From: Micrasema longulum
Lineage: Eukaryota > Arthropoda > Insecta > Trichoptera > Brachycentridae
Length of the DNA stretch: 64,000 nt
NCBI GenBank assembly: GCA_022494885.1
Contig: JAGVSM010003016.1
Span: 1-64,000 of the forward strand
Reading direction: 5' to 3'
Under the pieces are notes generated by a model that did not search any database, was not told the DNA's origin, and saw only the letters and a list, made by a program, of their open reading frames with translations. The translations under genes were made by a program, and so were the position numbers. Each line of letters begins with the position of its first letter. The stretch's first letter is position 1. Shown in pieces: positions 45,600 through 55,721 of this stretch.

Positions 45600-46324
45600 A
45601 TAGTGCACACGAGTATGTTAGAGCGATGATTCGCTGATAGATGATGCGTTTCTTGTACTAACAGCGCGGTATCGCGATAAGAACCAAATAAATCATGTTT
45701 GAGAGATCGATAAGGCGGATCTACAATCTACATGGGATGTTTTATATTTGCCCTATGCTAATCGCGGGATTCCATCTGCGATAGTGACTGTCTCGTCCCA
45801 TGGCGATGCGCGATGTTGTGAACTTAAACCGATTTTGAGATTATAATAACATGCCGGGTTAAAATTAGAACCAATTCTTAGTTCTAAGCTGTTTCGAACT
45901 GACAAATAACATGTGGGTATTTATTTATTTGGTTTATAGTAGAGATTAAAATAATCGAATGAATTTACGAATCGAATGATTTAAAAAAAATATTTATTTA
46001 ATTTTACAGTACAACATGTATAAACCGAAAAGGCATGCTCAAAATCAAAAGTAAAACTTTGCGAAAAATAATTTAAAAATGTTGACATAATGTAACATTT
46101 AAAAATTAGGTGCAAAAATATACATAAAAAAAAGGGTAAATAAAAGAAAAGATTACAATCTAAAAGCGAATTGTACTGCATCATTCATTTCCGTTTTTCC
46201 ATAGATAATAGAGACGTTTGGACAATGGACGAGAATGGGTGTTTCGGTTATTGTGACATGCGGTCACTCATAAATTGGAATCCATGTGAAGAGTGGTCAC
46301 GGAATTCAAAGAAACGTTTTAATT
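45600..46324. other. Unassigned; GC-richer block at 45600-45835
   Basis: The part after the transposon (GATTCGCTGATAGATGATGC, GATCGATAAGGCGGATCTAC) is repeat-free and contains several GATA motifs. The rest is AT-rich. Confidence 0.4.
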
Positions 46325-46745
46325 TATTTCAACAGACAGGGAAAACATTATTGAGAAGGTAATATGGACGTTCATACAAGTCCGTCCGTCCGTCCGTCCA
46401 AGTATAAAAAATGAAAAATTGTTTTCAGGCGTTGCCTAGTAGGTGATTTGGTTCAGCCGGGTGAATCTCACTCACATAATAAAGGTTTCAGCTCCTTTAC
46501 TTCACAAAAGTCAACAGATGGAAGAGTTGAGGAAATGTGGATGTTTAAACATGGGCAGAAGGGTGAATGTTACACGGTGTGTAAAGTGGCCACTTAAACC
46601 AGCCAATGACTGGTCATAAGCTTTGTAAACGCCTAGACGTCCATATTCCCTTCTCAAAAATGTTTTCCCTCTCTGTTAAAATAAATTAAAATATGAATAA
46701 CTCCCTAGAGAGAAAATCCACCCAGTCTGCAAGCATTTGGATATA
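46325..46745. repeat. IR-A, copy 7
   Basis: Near-complete, like copy 2: TTATTTCAACAGACAGGGAA, GAAGGTAATATGGACGTTCA, a (GTCC)5 microsatellite (about 46382-46400), GGCGTTGCCTAGTAGGTGAT, AAAGTGGCCACTTAAACCAG, and right arm TCTCTGTTAAAATAAATTAA with ACTCCCTAGAGAGAAAATCC. The (GTCC)n replaces the expected inner left arm. Confidence 0.75.
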
Positions 46746-46749
46746 CTGT

Positions 46750-46900
46750 GTTTAAGAGAAGGTAATATAGATTATATAGATCTATATTACCTTCTCTTAA
46801 ATGTTCTTCACCTCTGTTGTAATATGTTAATATAAACAGCTCCCCAGGGAGTTGAATCCAGTCCTTGTCCACAAAAGTTTGGACAAACTCAAATATGTTT
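46750..46900. repeat. IR-A, copy 8 (ends only, hairpin)
   Basis: TTTAAGAGAAGGTAATATAG runs directly into its own reverse complement (CTATATTACCTTCTCTTAAA) around 46755-46800, followed by the outer block GCTCCCCAGGGAGTTGAATC and GTCCTTGTCCACAAAAGTTT. A near-perfect palindrome of about 48 bp. Confidence 0.75.
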
Positions 46901-46904
46901 TTTT

Positions 46905-47757
46905 ATATTTTTTAGGTCATTAGAAAGTTAATTGTAAAAAAAATTGCCGTATACACAAAACTGTTTCTTTTTCTGTTAGTCCTAATTCTAAAATAACAAC
47001 GTATATCGACTGATGATGCTAAAAAAAACCTTTACAATTAATTTTGTCAGCTTCATTACACATGCATTTGTTATTATTGAGGTTTGGAGAAACGTGATGT
47101 AACCGATCAAAACAATTGTCAAAATCCTACATTGACAGTGCCAACATAACACCGAACAAGGAACAGAAATGTCCTCACGACGATTGTGCATAACTAAACA
47201 CGGATTTATCGATACCATCTTCAGAAATATAAAGAACCGTGTATTTCGTGCCCACGTGAACATCATAGATGGAACGTAAGATTGAATATTTAATGGAAAT
47301 GCCAGGTGTGTGCGGGCACAGGTAACATCAGAGTACTCTACACCGGTACAGAGCACATACGACATATTTATCGCAGCAATTCAAGCGATGCCGATGTTAT
47401 CCGCCTTACCGATACTGTCCCTGCATCCTGTCTAATAGATCGTCCAACAAAAAGCTTTGCTGGTAATCGAAATATTATTTATTATCTGTCTATATTAACC
47501 GATCGAGGGTGTTGGCCGAAGCTAATGCAGCGAAGAGAAGGTAGATAGTAGATAGAAAGAAAATACAGCAAGATAGTATCGATAAACCTGGGCTCTGATT
47601 ACAATGGGAAGTTAACACATTTATCTTCAATTGTTTATACAGTGAAATCGATTTTTCCGTACAAAAATATATTTGTATTAAAATTTGAAGTATCTTCGTC
47701 GGCAATATGTAACTAAACATGTTTCAAAAACAATTTCATGTGAACATTTAATTTTTT
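46905..47757. other. Unassigned; GC-richer at 47100-47540
   Basis: A 125-codon minus ORF (46988-47365) and an 80-codon plus ORF (47306-47548) are not recognisable. A stem of CACGG…CCGTG surrounds CTGAAGATGGTATCG on the minus strand (47170-47245), reminiscent of the hammerhead-bearing tails but without GAAA. Confidence 0.35.
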
Positions 47758-48090
47758 TCGGGTGAGTGCCGGGAACAGACTGAACGGTGCATTAAAATCA
47801 ATCTAAAATTAGCAGTTCACAGTGGATTTCTGGTGCCGATCCTTATATATGGAAGCGAAGTGTGGGATATAAAATCAAGCTGAATGCTGTCGAAATGCGA
47901 TATCTCAGCCGAATGTGTGGTAAAACTACGTACATAGGTGCACAAATGTCGAGATCGGTACATTACGTAAGGAATGTAAAAGATGCGAGATCTGTATGCA
48001 AAGACATAGTGATGTGGCATTTTATCTCTCTGCTTACCCTTTCGGAGAAACAGCGCGATGGTTTGTTGTTGTCTATAAAGTAAAATCATG
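47758..48090 (+). pseudogene. RTE-like LINE RT C-terminus (family LR1, copy 1)
   Basis: With frameshifts the plus strand reads RVSAGNRLNGALKSI, LAVHSGFLVPILIYGSEVWD, KLNAVEMRYLSRMCGKT, RNVKDARSVCKDIVMW and YPFGE-like residues. This is the RTE-type segment 'AxNRxNGAL…LAVHxGVLxPTLxYGSExW…INAVEMRxLRxMCG…'. The last 80 bp match the insertion at 50196-50372, confirming one family. Confidence 0.75.
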
Positions 48091-48924
48091 TCTATAAAAA
48101 AAAGTATCATCTTCGAAAACCGGTTATTGAGCACCTCTAAAAACATATTTTATATAAATATTCTATTGGACAGTAACTAACATACACTAAAACAGAATTG
48201 GGTGATGAATATTATAACTGAATAATCAAATTTTTACTTAATGAATCTTTAAAATGATTGAATATTTATCGTTTCTAAATAAGTTATGTTATTACAGATG
48301 GTCGCGACATTGTGGCTTCATTTCATAGCCATATAAAATGGGGCTCCGACATGACACACAAAGAACCCCCAAACTGAAGAAGAACGTAAAAATTGATTAA
48401 TGTCAATACTCCATAAACCTTATAAATATTTATTCGAGAAGCGGAAAACATGTACAATTTATTTGCATGAAACATTCCGAAATATAGACAGTACGTAGAA
48501 AGTAGGCAAGGCAGCGAGGCAGCAAGCAGTCATAGATTGTATCGCGACACGAAGAGAACAGAAATATTCTAGTTGGACGTACAAAATACATTTTGATAGA
48601 TTAACTGAGATAAGGGGCATAATTTATCTTGTATTCGGGCGATAAAAGGCAGCCGATTACCAGATCTGAGCTGATAGCTACGAAGCTAGTACTGAGGCTA
48701 GGATAGCCTCGATAGTCTCGATACTACATAGATTCGTGTAAATACTGTTTGGTTTGTCTATACAAAAGTGGTCATCCTAGATTCTTTATATACTATCTAA
48801 CTATCTGCAAATACCCAATATTACGTAATTTTTTTATATTCTTATTTATATTGACGTTTTTGGTTTTAAACAAACGTTAACCACCCATTACGGAAAAATC
48901 ATACTTTTGCACTTTTATTTGTCA
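48091..48924. other. Unassigned; repeat-free GC-richer block 48480-48740
   Basis: GGCAAGGCAGCGAGGCAGCA and AGGCTAGGATAGCCTCGATA (with a small palindrome) stand out; no gene recognised. Confidence 0.35.
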
Positions 48925-48929
48925 TTTTT

Positions 48930-48975
48930 ATCAGTTGCCGGGTTTCGTCGTGACCGACATTGTCAGACTGGTAGG
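48930..48975 (-). ncRNA. Hammerhead motif HHR-4 (two core changes)
   Basis: Minus strand: CCTACCAGT, CTGACAA (box 1, G8 to A), T, GTCG GTCA CGAC (perfect 4-bp stem II), GAA, ACCCGGC, A, ACTGAT. Stem I pairs CAGT with ACTG. G8 to A and the loss of U16.1 would disable cleavage. Confidence 0.5.
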
Positions 48976-49438
48976 AGACTAAACAAATGTCTATGTTATA
49001 TGCAAGTGCCAGCAGGGGTTGTAAATCATTTTTTTATAATTTTAGAAGGAACTACCAACCAGCGGCCCTGATATAGTTTAAATAATATTTAAATACATGT
49101 AATTCAAATTTATTTTTACTATTAATCTTCATGAAATTATAAATTTTACATATGTATACAATTATTGTTTTGCCCTTGTTTGTCTTTGCTAAATAGTTTT
49201 ATGTTCTTTTTGTTCGGTTTCTTGCATTTATGTTTCTTCACTGTTGTAATTGACTTAGGTCGTATATATAATAAATAAATAAATCGATATGTTTTTATTA
49301 TAAACATTTAAACAAAACTTAAAACTTTACAATTGGTTATACTTTACACTTAAATTATATAAATTTTAACTCTTTTATTCCCATAATTCTATAAAGTCAT
49401 GATTTTCAAGCCCCGCTTGCACTTGTACATAACATTTC

Positions 49439-49483
49439 CTACCAGTCTGACGATGTCGGTCACGACAAAACCCGGTTACTGCT
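49439..49483 (+). ncRNA. Hammerhead motif HHR-5 (one core change)
   Basis: CCTACCAGT, CTGACGA (perfect box 1), T, GTCG GTCA CGAC (4-bp stem II), AAA in place of GAA (G12 to A), ACC C GGT (stem III with a 1-base loop), T (GUU cleavage triplet), ACTG (pairs with CAGT). It is complementary to HHR-4, and the two arms have lost different core bases, so their ancestor was probably intact. Confidence 0.55.
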
Positions 49484-49684
49484 AAAAATTATATTCTTGA
49501 AAGTGGAATAAAACTGTACACGTTTTTTATTATTATACTTTTGTTTATATTAAAATATGTAATAAATTACAATTTGGTGAAATTATAAGTTTATGAAGAT
49601 TTAACAAAATAAATTCTTGAATGTTAGGTTTAATATAATAACGAAAGCGAATACAACTAAGATAAAATATATATAATCAATAAC

Positions 49685-50112
49685 AAATTACAACAGGGAT
49701 GGAGAATACCTTAAATAAGGGAATATGGAAGTCTGGGCATTTCAGGGCTTATGACCTGTCATTGGCTGGTTTAAGTGGCCACTTTACACAATACGTAACA
49801 TTCACCATGTTGCCAATGTTTGAACATCAATATTTCTTCAATACTTCCATTTGTTGATTTTAGTGAAGTCAAAGAGCTGAAACCTTTATTTTTGTGAAGA
49901 GATTCATCTGACTGAATTATTTCACATACTAGGCAACGCCTGAAAACAATTTTCAAATTTTCCAAGAAATATGGATGTTCAAACATAGGCAAAATGGCAA
50001 ATGTTACACAGTGTGTAAAGTGGCCACTTAAACCAGCCAATGACAGGTCATAAGCCCTTTAAATGCCTAGACTTCCATATTCCCTTATTTAAGGTATTCT
50101 ATATCCCTGTTG
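49685..50112. repeat. IR-A, copy 9 (with full arms)
   Basis: AAATTACAACAGGGATGGAG, TTAAATAAGGGAATATGGAA and GTCTGGGCATTTCAGGGCTT are mirrored at the right by AGCCCTTTAAATGCCTAGAC, TTCCATATTCCCTTATTTAA and CCCTGTTGTAATTTGTTAA, so each arm is ~110 bp including GTGGCCACTT. The 89-codon minus ORF over it is a by-product of the repeat. Confidence 0.75.
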
Positions 50113-50195
50113 TAATTTGTTAATATATATATATATATATATATATTAACAAATTACATTATAATCAATATATATATATATTGATTATAATCAAT
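50113..50195. repeat. (TA)n and palindromic AT repeat
   Basis: GTTAATATAT…ATATTAAC (50120-50153) is a perfect palindrome around (TA)n. It is followed by another around TTGATTATAATCAAT. Confidence 0.8.
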
Positions 50196-50372
50196 ATACA
50201 AAAAAAAAAAAAAAACCATTACGCCGTTTCCCCGTAAGGGTAGGCAGAGAGGATAGAACGCCACAACACTATATCTTTGCATACAGATCTCGCTTCCTCT
50301 ACATTCATACATCTTCTCATGCACGCGCGCCGATTATCTTTAAGTATTTGTTGGATTTGGTCATGCCATGTC
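50196..50372 (-). mobile_element. RTE-like LINE tail (LR1, copy 2) with ~26-bp TSD
   Basis: The minus strand reads TWHDQIQQILKDNRRACMRR, CMNVEEARSVCKDIVLWRSI and LSAYPYGETA, then stop and a poly(T) end. Flanks are near-identical: ATATATATATATTGATTATAATC-type at 50170-50195 and 50373-50400, a long target-site duplication. It matches 47985-48070. A clean, relatively young 5'-truncated insertion. Confidence 0.75.
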
Positions 50373-50400
50373 ATATATATATATATTGATTATAATCAAT

Positions 50401-51455
50401 AAAACACTTAAAACACCCGAATTTATTTTAAAGCTCTACTTGTCTCAGAAAGCAGAGATCTTTATATCTACAGGTGATGTTATAAACTCCATCTACATGT
50501 GATTTTATACGTTTATATCGACATCACCTGTGGATAATATATAAATATCTGAGCTCCCTGAAACCAACAGTGCTTTAAAATAAACTCAAGTGGTCTGAGT
50601 GTTTTATTAATCATATATTTAATCGTGTTATTCCTCAAAAGTAATGCGGATTCGATCAATAATAGAACCAAGATAAAGTAGGCAAAATACAGATTATTTT
50701 ATTTTTATCACATGTCAAAATACAGAGTTGAAAACTTCTAATTTCGGCTAGTGTATCTGTAAGAAAACATTATTATCTCCTAATGTCATAGTTAATTACA
50801 GTATATAGCAATCAGTCGAAGACAAAACAAACAGATAATGAGTGAATTGTTTTCCACTGATAACTGTTTTTTGCTCGAGTTATCGAATGAAGATGCACTT
50901 TTATATTTACGAAGGCTCCATTATCTCCGCGACCATATCTCTCCACAGGGCAATGCACCACCGCCGCTACTCCTCACTCCTCCACTCCTCACAACTCACA
51001 ACTAACTCCAGTAAGGGGTGGATGGAGGCGTTCTAAATACACATTGCTGACTGACCGCGAGGGAGCCGGCCCTCCCTCCCCGTGTTGCTTATTTCTAATT
51101 AAAGTACTGTACTCGGTAGTAGGTACGCAGTTATAGTTTTAAGTTTTGTCGCGTTCAGCTTAATTCTCCTCAGTCGTTTTAGGCTGAATTTGAAACATTT
51201 TAAGAAAAAATCCAAGTAAATATGCATCCATTAAAAGTATACAACTCAAATTTATATATTTTTATCACCCTTAGTGAATCAACAATCACCTATAGATGTT
51301 CTGTCATTATAATTATGTTGTAAAAATCCCAAATAAAATAAAATTAATCATTCTAGTCCTATTTTTAAGTCATAAAAATTTTAATGTACTAATTATTGTA
51401 AAATCAACAGCGCAATTTTTTTTTTTACATATCTTGATCTACGTATTTGTAAAGT
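50401..51455. other. Unassigned; GC-richer block 50880-51110
   Basis: GGGAGCCGGCCCTCCCTCCC and GGGTGGATGGAGGCG stand out; a TAATTA site follows. Two related pieces at 50440-50475 and 50530-50575 (ATCTACAGGTGATGT / ACATCACCTGTGGAT) form an inverted pair. No gene recognised. Confidence 0.4.
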
Positions 51456-51460
51456 TAGTA

Positions 51461-52534
51461 GGGGAGACCGAGGAGGGTTGAAACAGTTTTTACATTACCT
51501 AGTATATCTCAGCCTTAAATAGACCTGCCTCAACGAACTTTATATTTTAACGTAGCCAATTTTATAAAGTAATCGGAGTTAATGAGAAATCGGCTAAAAC
51601 TGAACAAACTCCATGGGTTGCAACTCTCCTAGTATCGAGGTAAGTTGAAACAGAGGTCAAGGTAATTTGTAACTGTTTGGTATTTGGGAAATGTAATTTA
51701 TTTTAAAAATAAAAACGATACTATTTTTAAAAATAAGACAATTTATTTAGAAAATACGCGTAAAACAAATATAACTTCTGTAATCATCCGTTGGTATGTT
51801 ATTCTATAAAAATATATTGGTTAGGTTTTATCGTGCAGTAATTATAAATTATAGTCGGGTTGTGGTCCCGTGGCTAGTGTCTCGGACTCAGACCAAAGGT
51901 CCGTGGTTCGAATCCCACTCTACCCCAACTTGATTCCATTTTCTAATAGTGAGTTATTTAGAACTCGTTGAGAATGGCCCTCAAAATTAAATATTTGGGT
52001 AAATTATAAGAACGCAAATATTTCTTTTTCAAAAAAAAAAAGAAAAAATAGCAAAAGAGTCTTTCGTACATATTGATTGGGCGTTCTGAAACAAAAACAA
52101 TTAATAATTCGGTGTCCAAGTTCACACCACAAAACATTTTAGTAATAAAATAGGAGAGTTAAAACAAGCTGTTTCAACTCTCCTAGGCCCAAAAAATCAG
52201 GTCTGGTTCAAAATAATGGCTTTTAACCTCAAAACTAGAGGCGAGCTGTAAAAAACAATATCATGCATATTAGAAATAATACCACACAGCGTTAACGTAA
52301 TACGTATTGAATAACAGGCCATCAAAATTCTAGCCAAAAACTTACTTTTGCTATTTTTTTCCGTCCAGATATCGTATACTCACAACCACTCCCTGAAGAC
52401 TACTGTTGCCGACTCCTTCAAGTAGCGCGTTAAAAAAAACAGTCAATGCGCGATGTTGTTCGCCATCGTTCATAGATTTCTCGAAATCGCCATTGTTTCA
52501 ACTCTCCTCTGTTACAACTCTCCTCGGTTTCCCC
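51461..52534. mobile_element. MITE IR-D, GGGGA ends, TA target site
   Basis: Left end GGGGAGACCGAGGAGGGTTG then AAACAG; right end, reversed, GGGGAAACCGAGGAGAGTTG then TAACAG. TA flanks both (51459-51460, 52535-52536). Inside, the motif GTTGMAACWSTCCT-like recurs in both orientations (51620, 51645, 52148, 52170, 52496). About 880 bp without the nested SINE-2. No coding capacity. The TA duplication suggests Tc1/mariner-type mobilisation. Confidence 0.75.
51854..52043 (+). repeat. SINE-2, copy 2 (complete, inside IR-D)
   Basis: GTCGGGTTGTGGTCCCGTGG (A-box region), GTCTCGGACTC, CCGTGGTTCGAATCCCACTC (B-box), then CCAACTTGATTCCATTTTCT, AACTCGTTGAGAATGGC and TTATAAGAACGCAAATATTT with a poly(A) tail. 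About 190 bp. Confidence 0.85.
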
Positions 52535-52689
52535 TATATATTTATTAATGGAGCTAATGAATAAATAAAACATTTCATTAAATACGGATAACCATGTCTT
52601 TATAAATTTCAACAAAAATAATATTTTTTGATAATTCGTCATCATTTCCCTATCTGTACCTAATGATGCAAAGGGCACTTCATCAGTAC

Positions 52690-52905
52690 ACTTGAAACAG
52701 GGTATCTTAATTATTTTTTGCTTTACGAAGGTAACATGATCAGTCTTACGCTTCTCTTGCCAGTCCTGATATCATGAAATATTATGGTGCAAAAAAACAT
52801 GAAAACAACAAACAACTACTCGTATGTCGGTATTCGAGCTCAAGACCTCTTGCATGGTAGGCAAATACGCTGACCACTAGACCACGAGGTGGACAATTGA
52901 TAATT
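52690..52905 (-). repeat. SINE-3, copy 4
   Basis: Minus strand: CCACCTCGTGGTCTAGTGGT, CCTACCATGCAAGAGGTCTT, GAGCTCGAATACC (B-box-like), AATATTTCATGATATCAGGA, CTGATCATGTTACCTTCGT. The head is the best preserved of the family and looks like a tRNA 5' half. Confidence 0.75.
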
Positions 52906-52989
52906 ATAGTTTAAAAATTACCCATTTATAATAGAGTGCGAAATGAAAGCTGTAACGTCTGATTCTGCGTGAAAAATTTCAACGCTTAT

Positions 52990-53415
52990 CAGTACATGGT
53001 TTACCTCTTCGTTCTAATTCTCAAGGCACTCTCTAAATACCCATCCACAATTCCTCTTTCTTCTCTAACTCGTATAGTGTCCATGCGGCTCGACTGTGGA
53101 ATCATCTCCCACCCACCATCAAAGATGTTACTACATTATCTCTGTTTAAATCACGTCTGAAGAAACATCTCCTTTCTCTTCCTTAATCTCTCCTCCTTTC
53201 CTCTTTTTTTCCTTTTTCCCATTGAGTAATAGTTTTGATTTAAGGTAATTTATTACGTCTATTTCTATTTTTATATATCTTTAGCTTTTTAATATTTTTT
53301 CTATTGCATATGTTCTGTAACTTGAATTATAAAAATAAAATTTTTATTTTATCGGTTGGTTGGAAGAAATTGCCATTTGGCAATAAGCTCGCCAATGTTA
53401 AAAGTTAAATAAATA
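52990..53415 (+). pseudogene. LINE 3' end, family LB (copy 3, longest)
   Basis: The plus strand reads RLWNHLPPTIKDVTTLSLFK, SRLKKHLLSLP, stop: the classic last residues of a Jockey/CR1-type ORF2 (52-residue window seen; the frame upstream shows AARLW-type residues after a shift). The 3' UTR includes GAGTAATAGTTTTGATTTAA, TTCTGTAACTTGAATTATAA and GAAATTGCCATTTGGCAATA (hairpin), ending in AAATAAATAAAA. Confidence 0.8.
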
Positions 53416-53950
53416 AAATTCACAGAAAAATTACGAAAAAACTATGAAAATTCAAAAGTCTTAAAGAAAAACTCCTAGAAACAGTCCAAAGTGGTTTAGT
53501 CAGATAAAGTCATTGTTTTATGTAGAAACAGATTTCATGTTAGAAATTCGCCTTTTTAACAAAAAAATATCACTAGGCTGGTCCGAGTGCCCAATTTGGA
53601 GTCCGGTTCTGGTAAAGAGACAACAATAAATTAACATTTCCATTACCGAGTCACCATAAATCTGTCTCCGTATCTTGGCTCATGTGGGAAAACATTTCAC
53701 CAAACAATGAGTCACTTATCTTGTGGATATAAAAATGCAAATACTGTCTGCATCAGCCGATATTGCACAAGTGCATCTCCGCACACTGCGAGCGGAGATC
53801 GGTGAGATTAAATACATTTTAGTGGGAATTAAATTTATAACTATGTGATTAGAAATTCAAAGGAATCAGCCATCGCCAATGATAGCGCGTCTCAAAACAT
53901 ATCTTGTATAACATAATTAATAAATGTATAATGTATTAAGTCACTAGGTC
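53416..53950. other. Unassigned DNA
   Basis: More balanced composition than most gaps, with no repeat partner or gene recognised. Confidence 0.4.
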
Positions 53951-53954
53951 TTTA

Positions 53955-54175
53955 GTATTATTTATTTATTTATTTATTTATTATTTATTTATTTATTTAA
54001 ATTTTTATTCCAGTAAAATGGCTATAAAGTGCAGAGCCAATTCTACCATATGAACATATAAACATGAACATAAATATAAATATAAACAAAAATATAACAA
54101 TAAACATAAATATAACAATAAAAATAAATATAACAATAAACATAAATATAAACATAAAATAAAATTTTATATTGC
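53955..54175 (-). repeat. Microsatellite tail of the adjacent LINE
   Basis: (TTTA)n at 53958-54000 and a degenerate AACATAAATATAACAATAAA repeat at 54055-54160. It sits directly 3' of the LINE reading frame (minus strand), a typical position for the simple-repeat tail of a non-LTR element. Confidence 0.65.
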
Positions 54176-54180
54176 AGCAC

Positions 54181-55721
54181 TTATGGTGGTCTTAACATAT
54201 CGCGCCATTGCTTGAACAACGGTGATTGGATCCACTCTGCAGTGGCTTGGAGAATTTCGTTATTAGATTTTTTTAGGCGTTCCCATGGGCTCCAGGCTCT
54301 TTGGCGAAGCAGGGCAGCGAAGGTGTTTATTCGTCCAGCTGTAAACATTTCAGAGGCACTGCAGTACCTGGGCAATCCGAATAATTGTCGGTATGAGTTG
54401 TTATATGTGATCCTTAATTTATTCCACGCTCCTTGCGTATAGTTGTTCCAAAGTTCCGTTGTATACATGGACGTCAAATACGAAGTAAATATGATTTTCT
54501 TCACTTCGTTACTGCATTGAAAGAAGCGTCTCGCTAGCATAGAGGCCCTGACATTGATGGCTCTTCTCTGTCTCTCTATGTCCTGATCGTCTTTACAATT
54601 ATCAGTCAGTATGTGCCCTAGATATTTGACTTTTGCAGTTACCATTAAACTGTTGTTGTCTAGGAATACAGGTGGTGATGGGTTCACGAACTCAGAAAGT
54701 GACGTCTTGTGTTTAAATATAAGTACGACAGATTTTTTTGCATTGTATATCATATTGTGGTCAATTGCATATTTTTCGCAAATATTGAGCAACAATCTCA
54801 TACTATTAATAGATGGAGTCAATAATACCATATCATCTGCATAACTAATATTGTTAGCGCAGACGCCGTTAACATGACATCCGACTTTGGATAAATTAAG
54901 AAGCACGGTGAGATCATCCATATATAAATTAAAAAGTGCCGGAGACAGACAACCTCCTTGTCGGACTCCACATTTCAAATAAAAAGGCGAAGATGTAGCA
55001 TCTCCCCATTTTACAATATTTTCCTGTTGTGTGTGCCAGGCACCCAACGTATTAATAATACAAGATGGAATTCCTTTCTTCTCCATTTCATTCCATAATA
55101 TTTTATGATTTACGCGGTCAAATGCTTTACTCAAATCCAAAAAGCATGCGTATGTATTTGTTTTTCTTGATTTATAGTAGGCCACTGTTTGTTTTAAGGC
55201 AAATATTGCCATATCTGTTGACAAAGCTGCTTTAAATCCGAATTGGTTTCCGCAAGTATTTAATTTCTCCGAAATAATTCTTAACACCAATTTTTCGAAG
55301 ATTCTGGATATCATGGTTGTTAGTGATATTGGCCTGTAATTTTGTTTTTCCGACAAGTTTACCTGCCCAGATTTAACTAAAGGTATCACCAATGTTTTTG
55401 TCATATCTCTCGGTAGGTGTGTATGGTTTAGTATCGCCGTAAAAAGAACACAAAGATATTGTGATATGTTTGAGCCTGCGTAACGTATATGTTCTATTTT
55501 GATACCGTCGTGTCCAGCAGTTTTTCCCGGTGAAATTTGTTTTATGGCAACATCAATGTCTTTACTATTGATTGCAGCGAGGCTACCAAATTTAGCTGAC
55601 AGATAAATCGAGTCTGGTTTTGTATTTACATTACAGCCGGAAGTTTCAGAGAAGTATTCTCTGAATAAACCGGCTATAATTCCATCACCAGTAGTTTTAT
55701 TAAAGATTAATACTATGAACA
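54181..55721 (-). pseudogene. LINE reverse transcriptase, long open frame
   Basis: RNA-dependent DNA polymerase of a non-LTR retrotransposon. The open reading frame has 526 codons (55761 to 54181), but its first ~14 residues derive from the neighbouring SINE. In order: KQISPGKTAGHDGIKIEHIR (residues ~74-93, motif 1), NYRPISLT (141-148, motif 2), FLDLSKAFD (207-215, motif 3 with the first catalytic Asp), GVRQGGCLSPALFNLYMDDL (265-284, motif 4), ISYADDMVLL (305-314, catalytic YADD), KYLGHILTDN (motif 7) and a thumb with RQLFGLPRY. It keeps all three catalytic aspartates and has no stop, so it is the best-preserved protein here. Endonuclease and ORF1 are missing, so I mark it a pseudogene. The clade is uncertain. 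Confidence 0.9.

Larger units (their letters stand above)
48925..49495. repeat. Inverted pair of hammerhead-bearing repeats
   Basis: 48925-49045 and 49385-49495 are reverse complements over about 110 bp (shared GTGACCGACATYGTCAGACT, AGTGCMAGCRGGGYTTG). Each arm carries one hammerhead motif (HHR-4, HHR-5). The spacer contains a LINE-like 3' tail at 49150-49275 (TTGTTTGTCTTTGCTAAATA, TTCACTGTTGTAATTGACTT) that recurs at 61640-61750. Inverted terminal repeats with ribozymes are a known arrangement of Penelope-like pLTRs. Confidence 0.7.

Noticed and set aside
47170..47245. Seventh hammerhead (CTGAAGATGG on the minus strand between CACGG/CCGTG arms)
   Set aside because: There is no GAAA box and no stem II that leads into one. 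Only the first box resembles a hammerhead.
46988..47365. 125-codon minus-strand ORF
   Set aside because: No domain, signal peptide or homologous pattern that I recognise, and it runs across a composition boundary. Most likely chance.
47817..48146. 109-codon minus-strand ORF
   Set aside because: It overlaps the plus-strand RTE-like LINE fragment (KLNAVEMRYLSRMCG) and is its shadow.
49771..50040. 89-codon minus-strand ORF
   Set aside because: It translates the arms and core of an IR-A inverted-repeat copy; similar pieces of translation recur in other copies in different frames.
50120..50400. CRISPR-like regularly spaced palindromes
   Set aside because: The repeats are AT microsatellites and a LINE target-site duplication in a eukaryotic sequence. 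There are no spacers of uniform length.
53140..53165. CTGAAGA boxes in the LB LINE tails (53155, and 36330 on the minus strand)
   Set aside because: They belong to LINE coding sequence (SRLKKHL) and lack stem II and GAAA in the right order.
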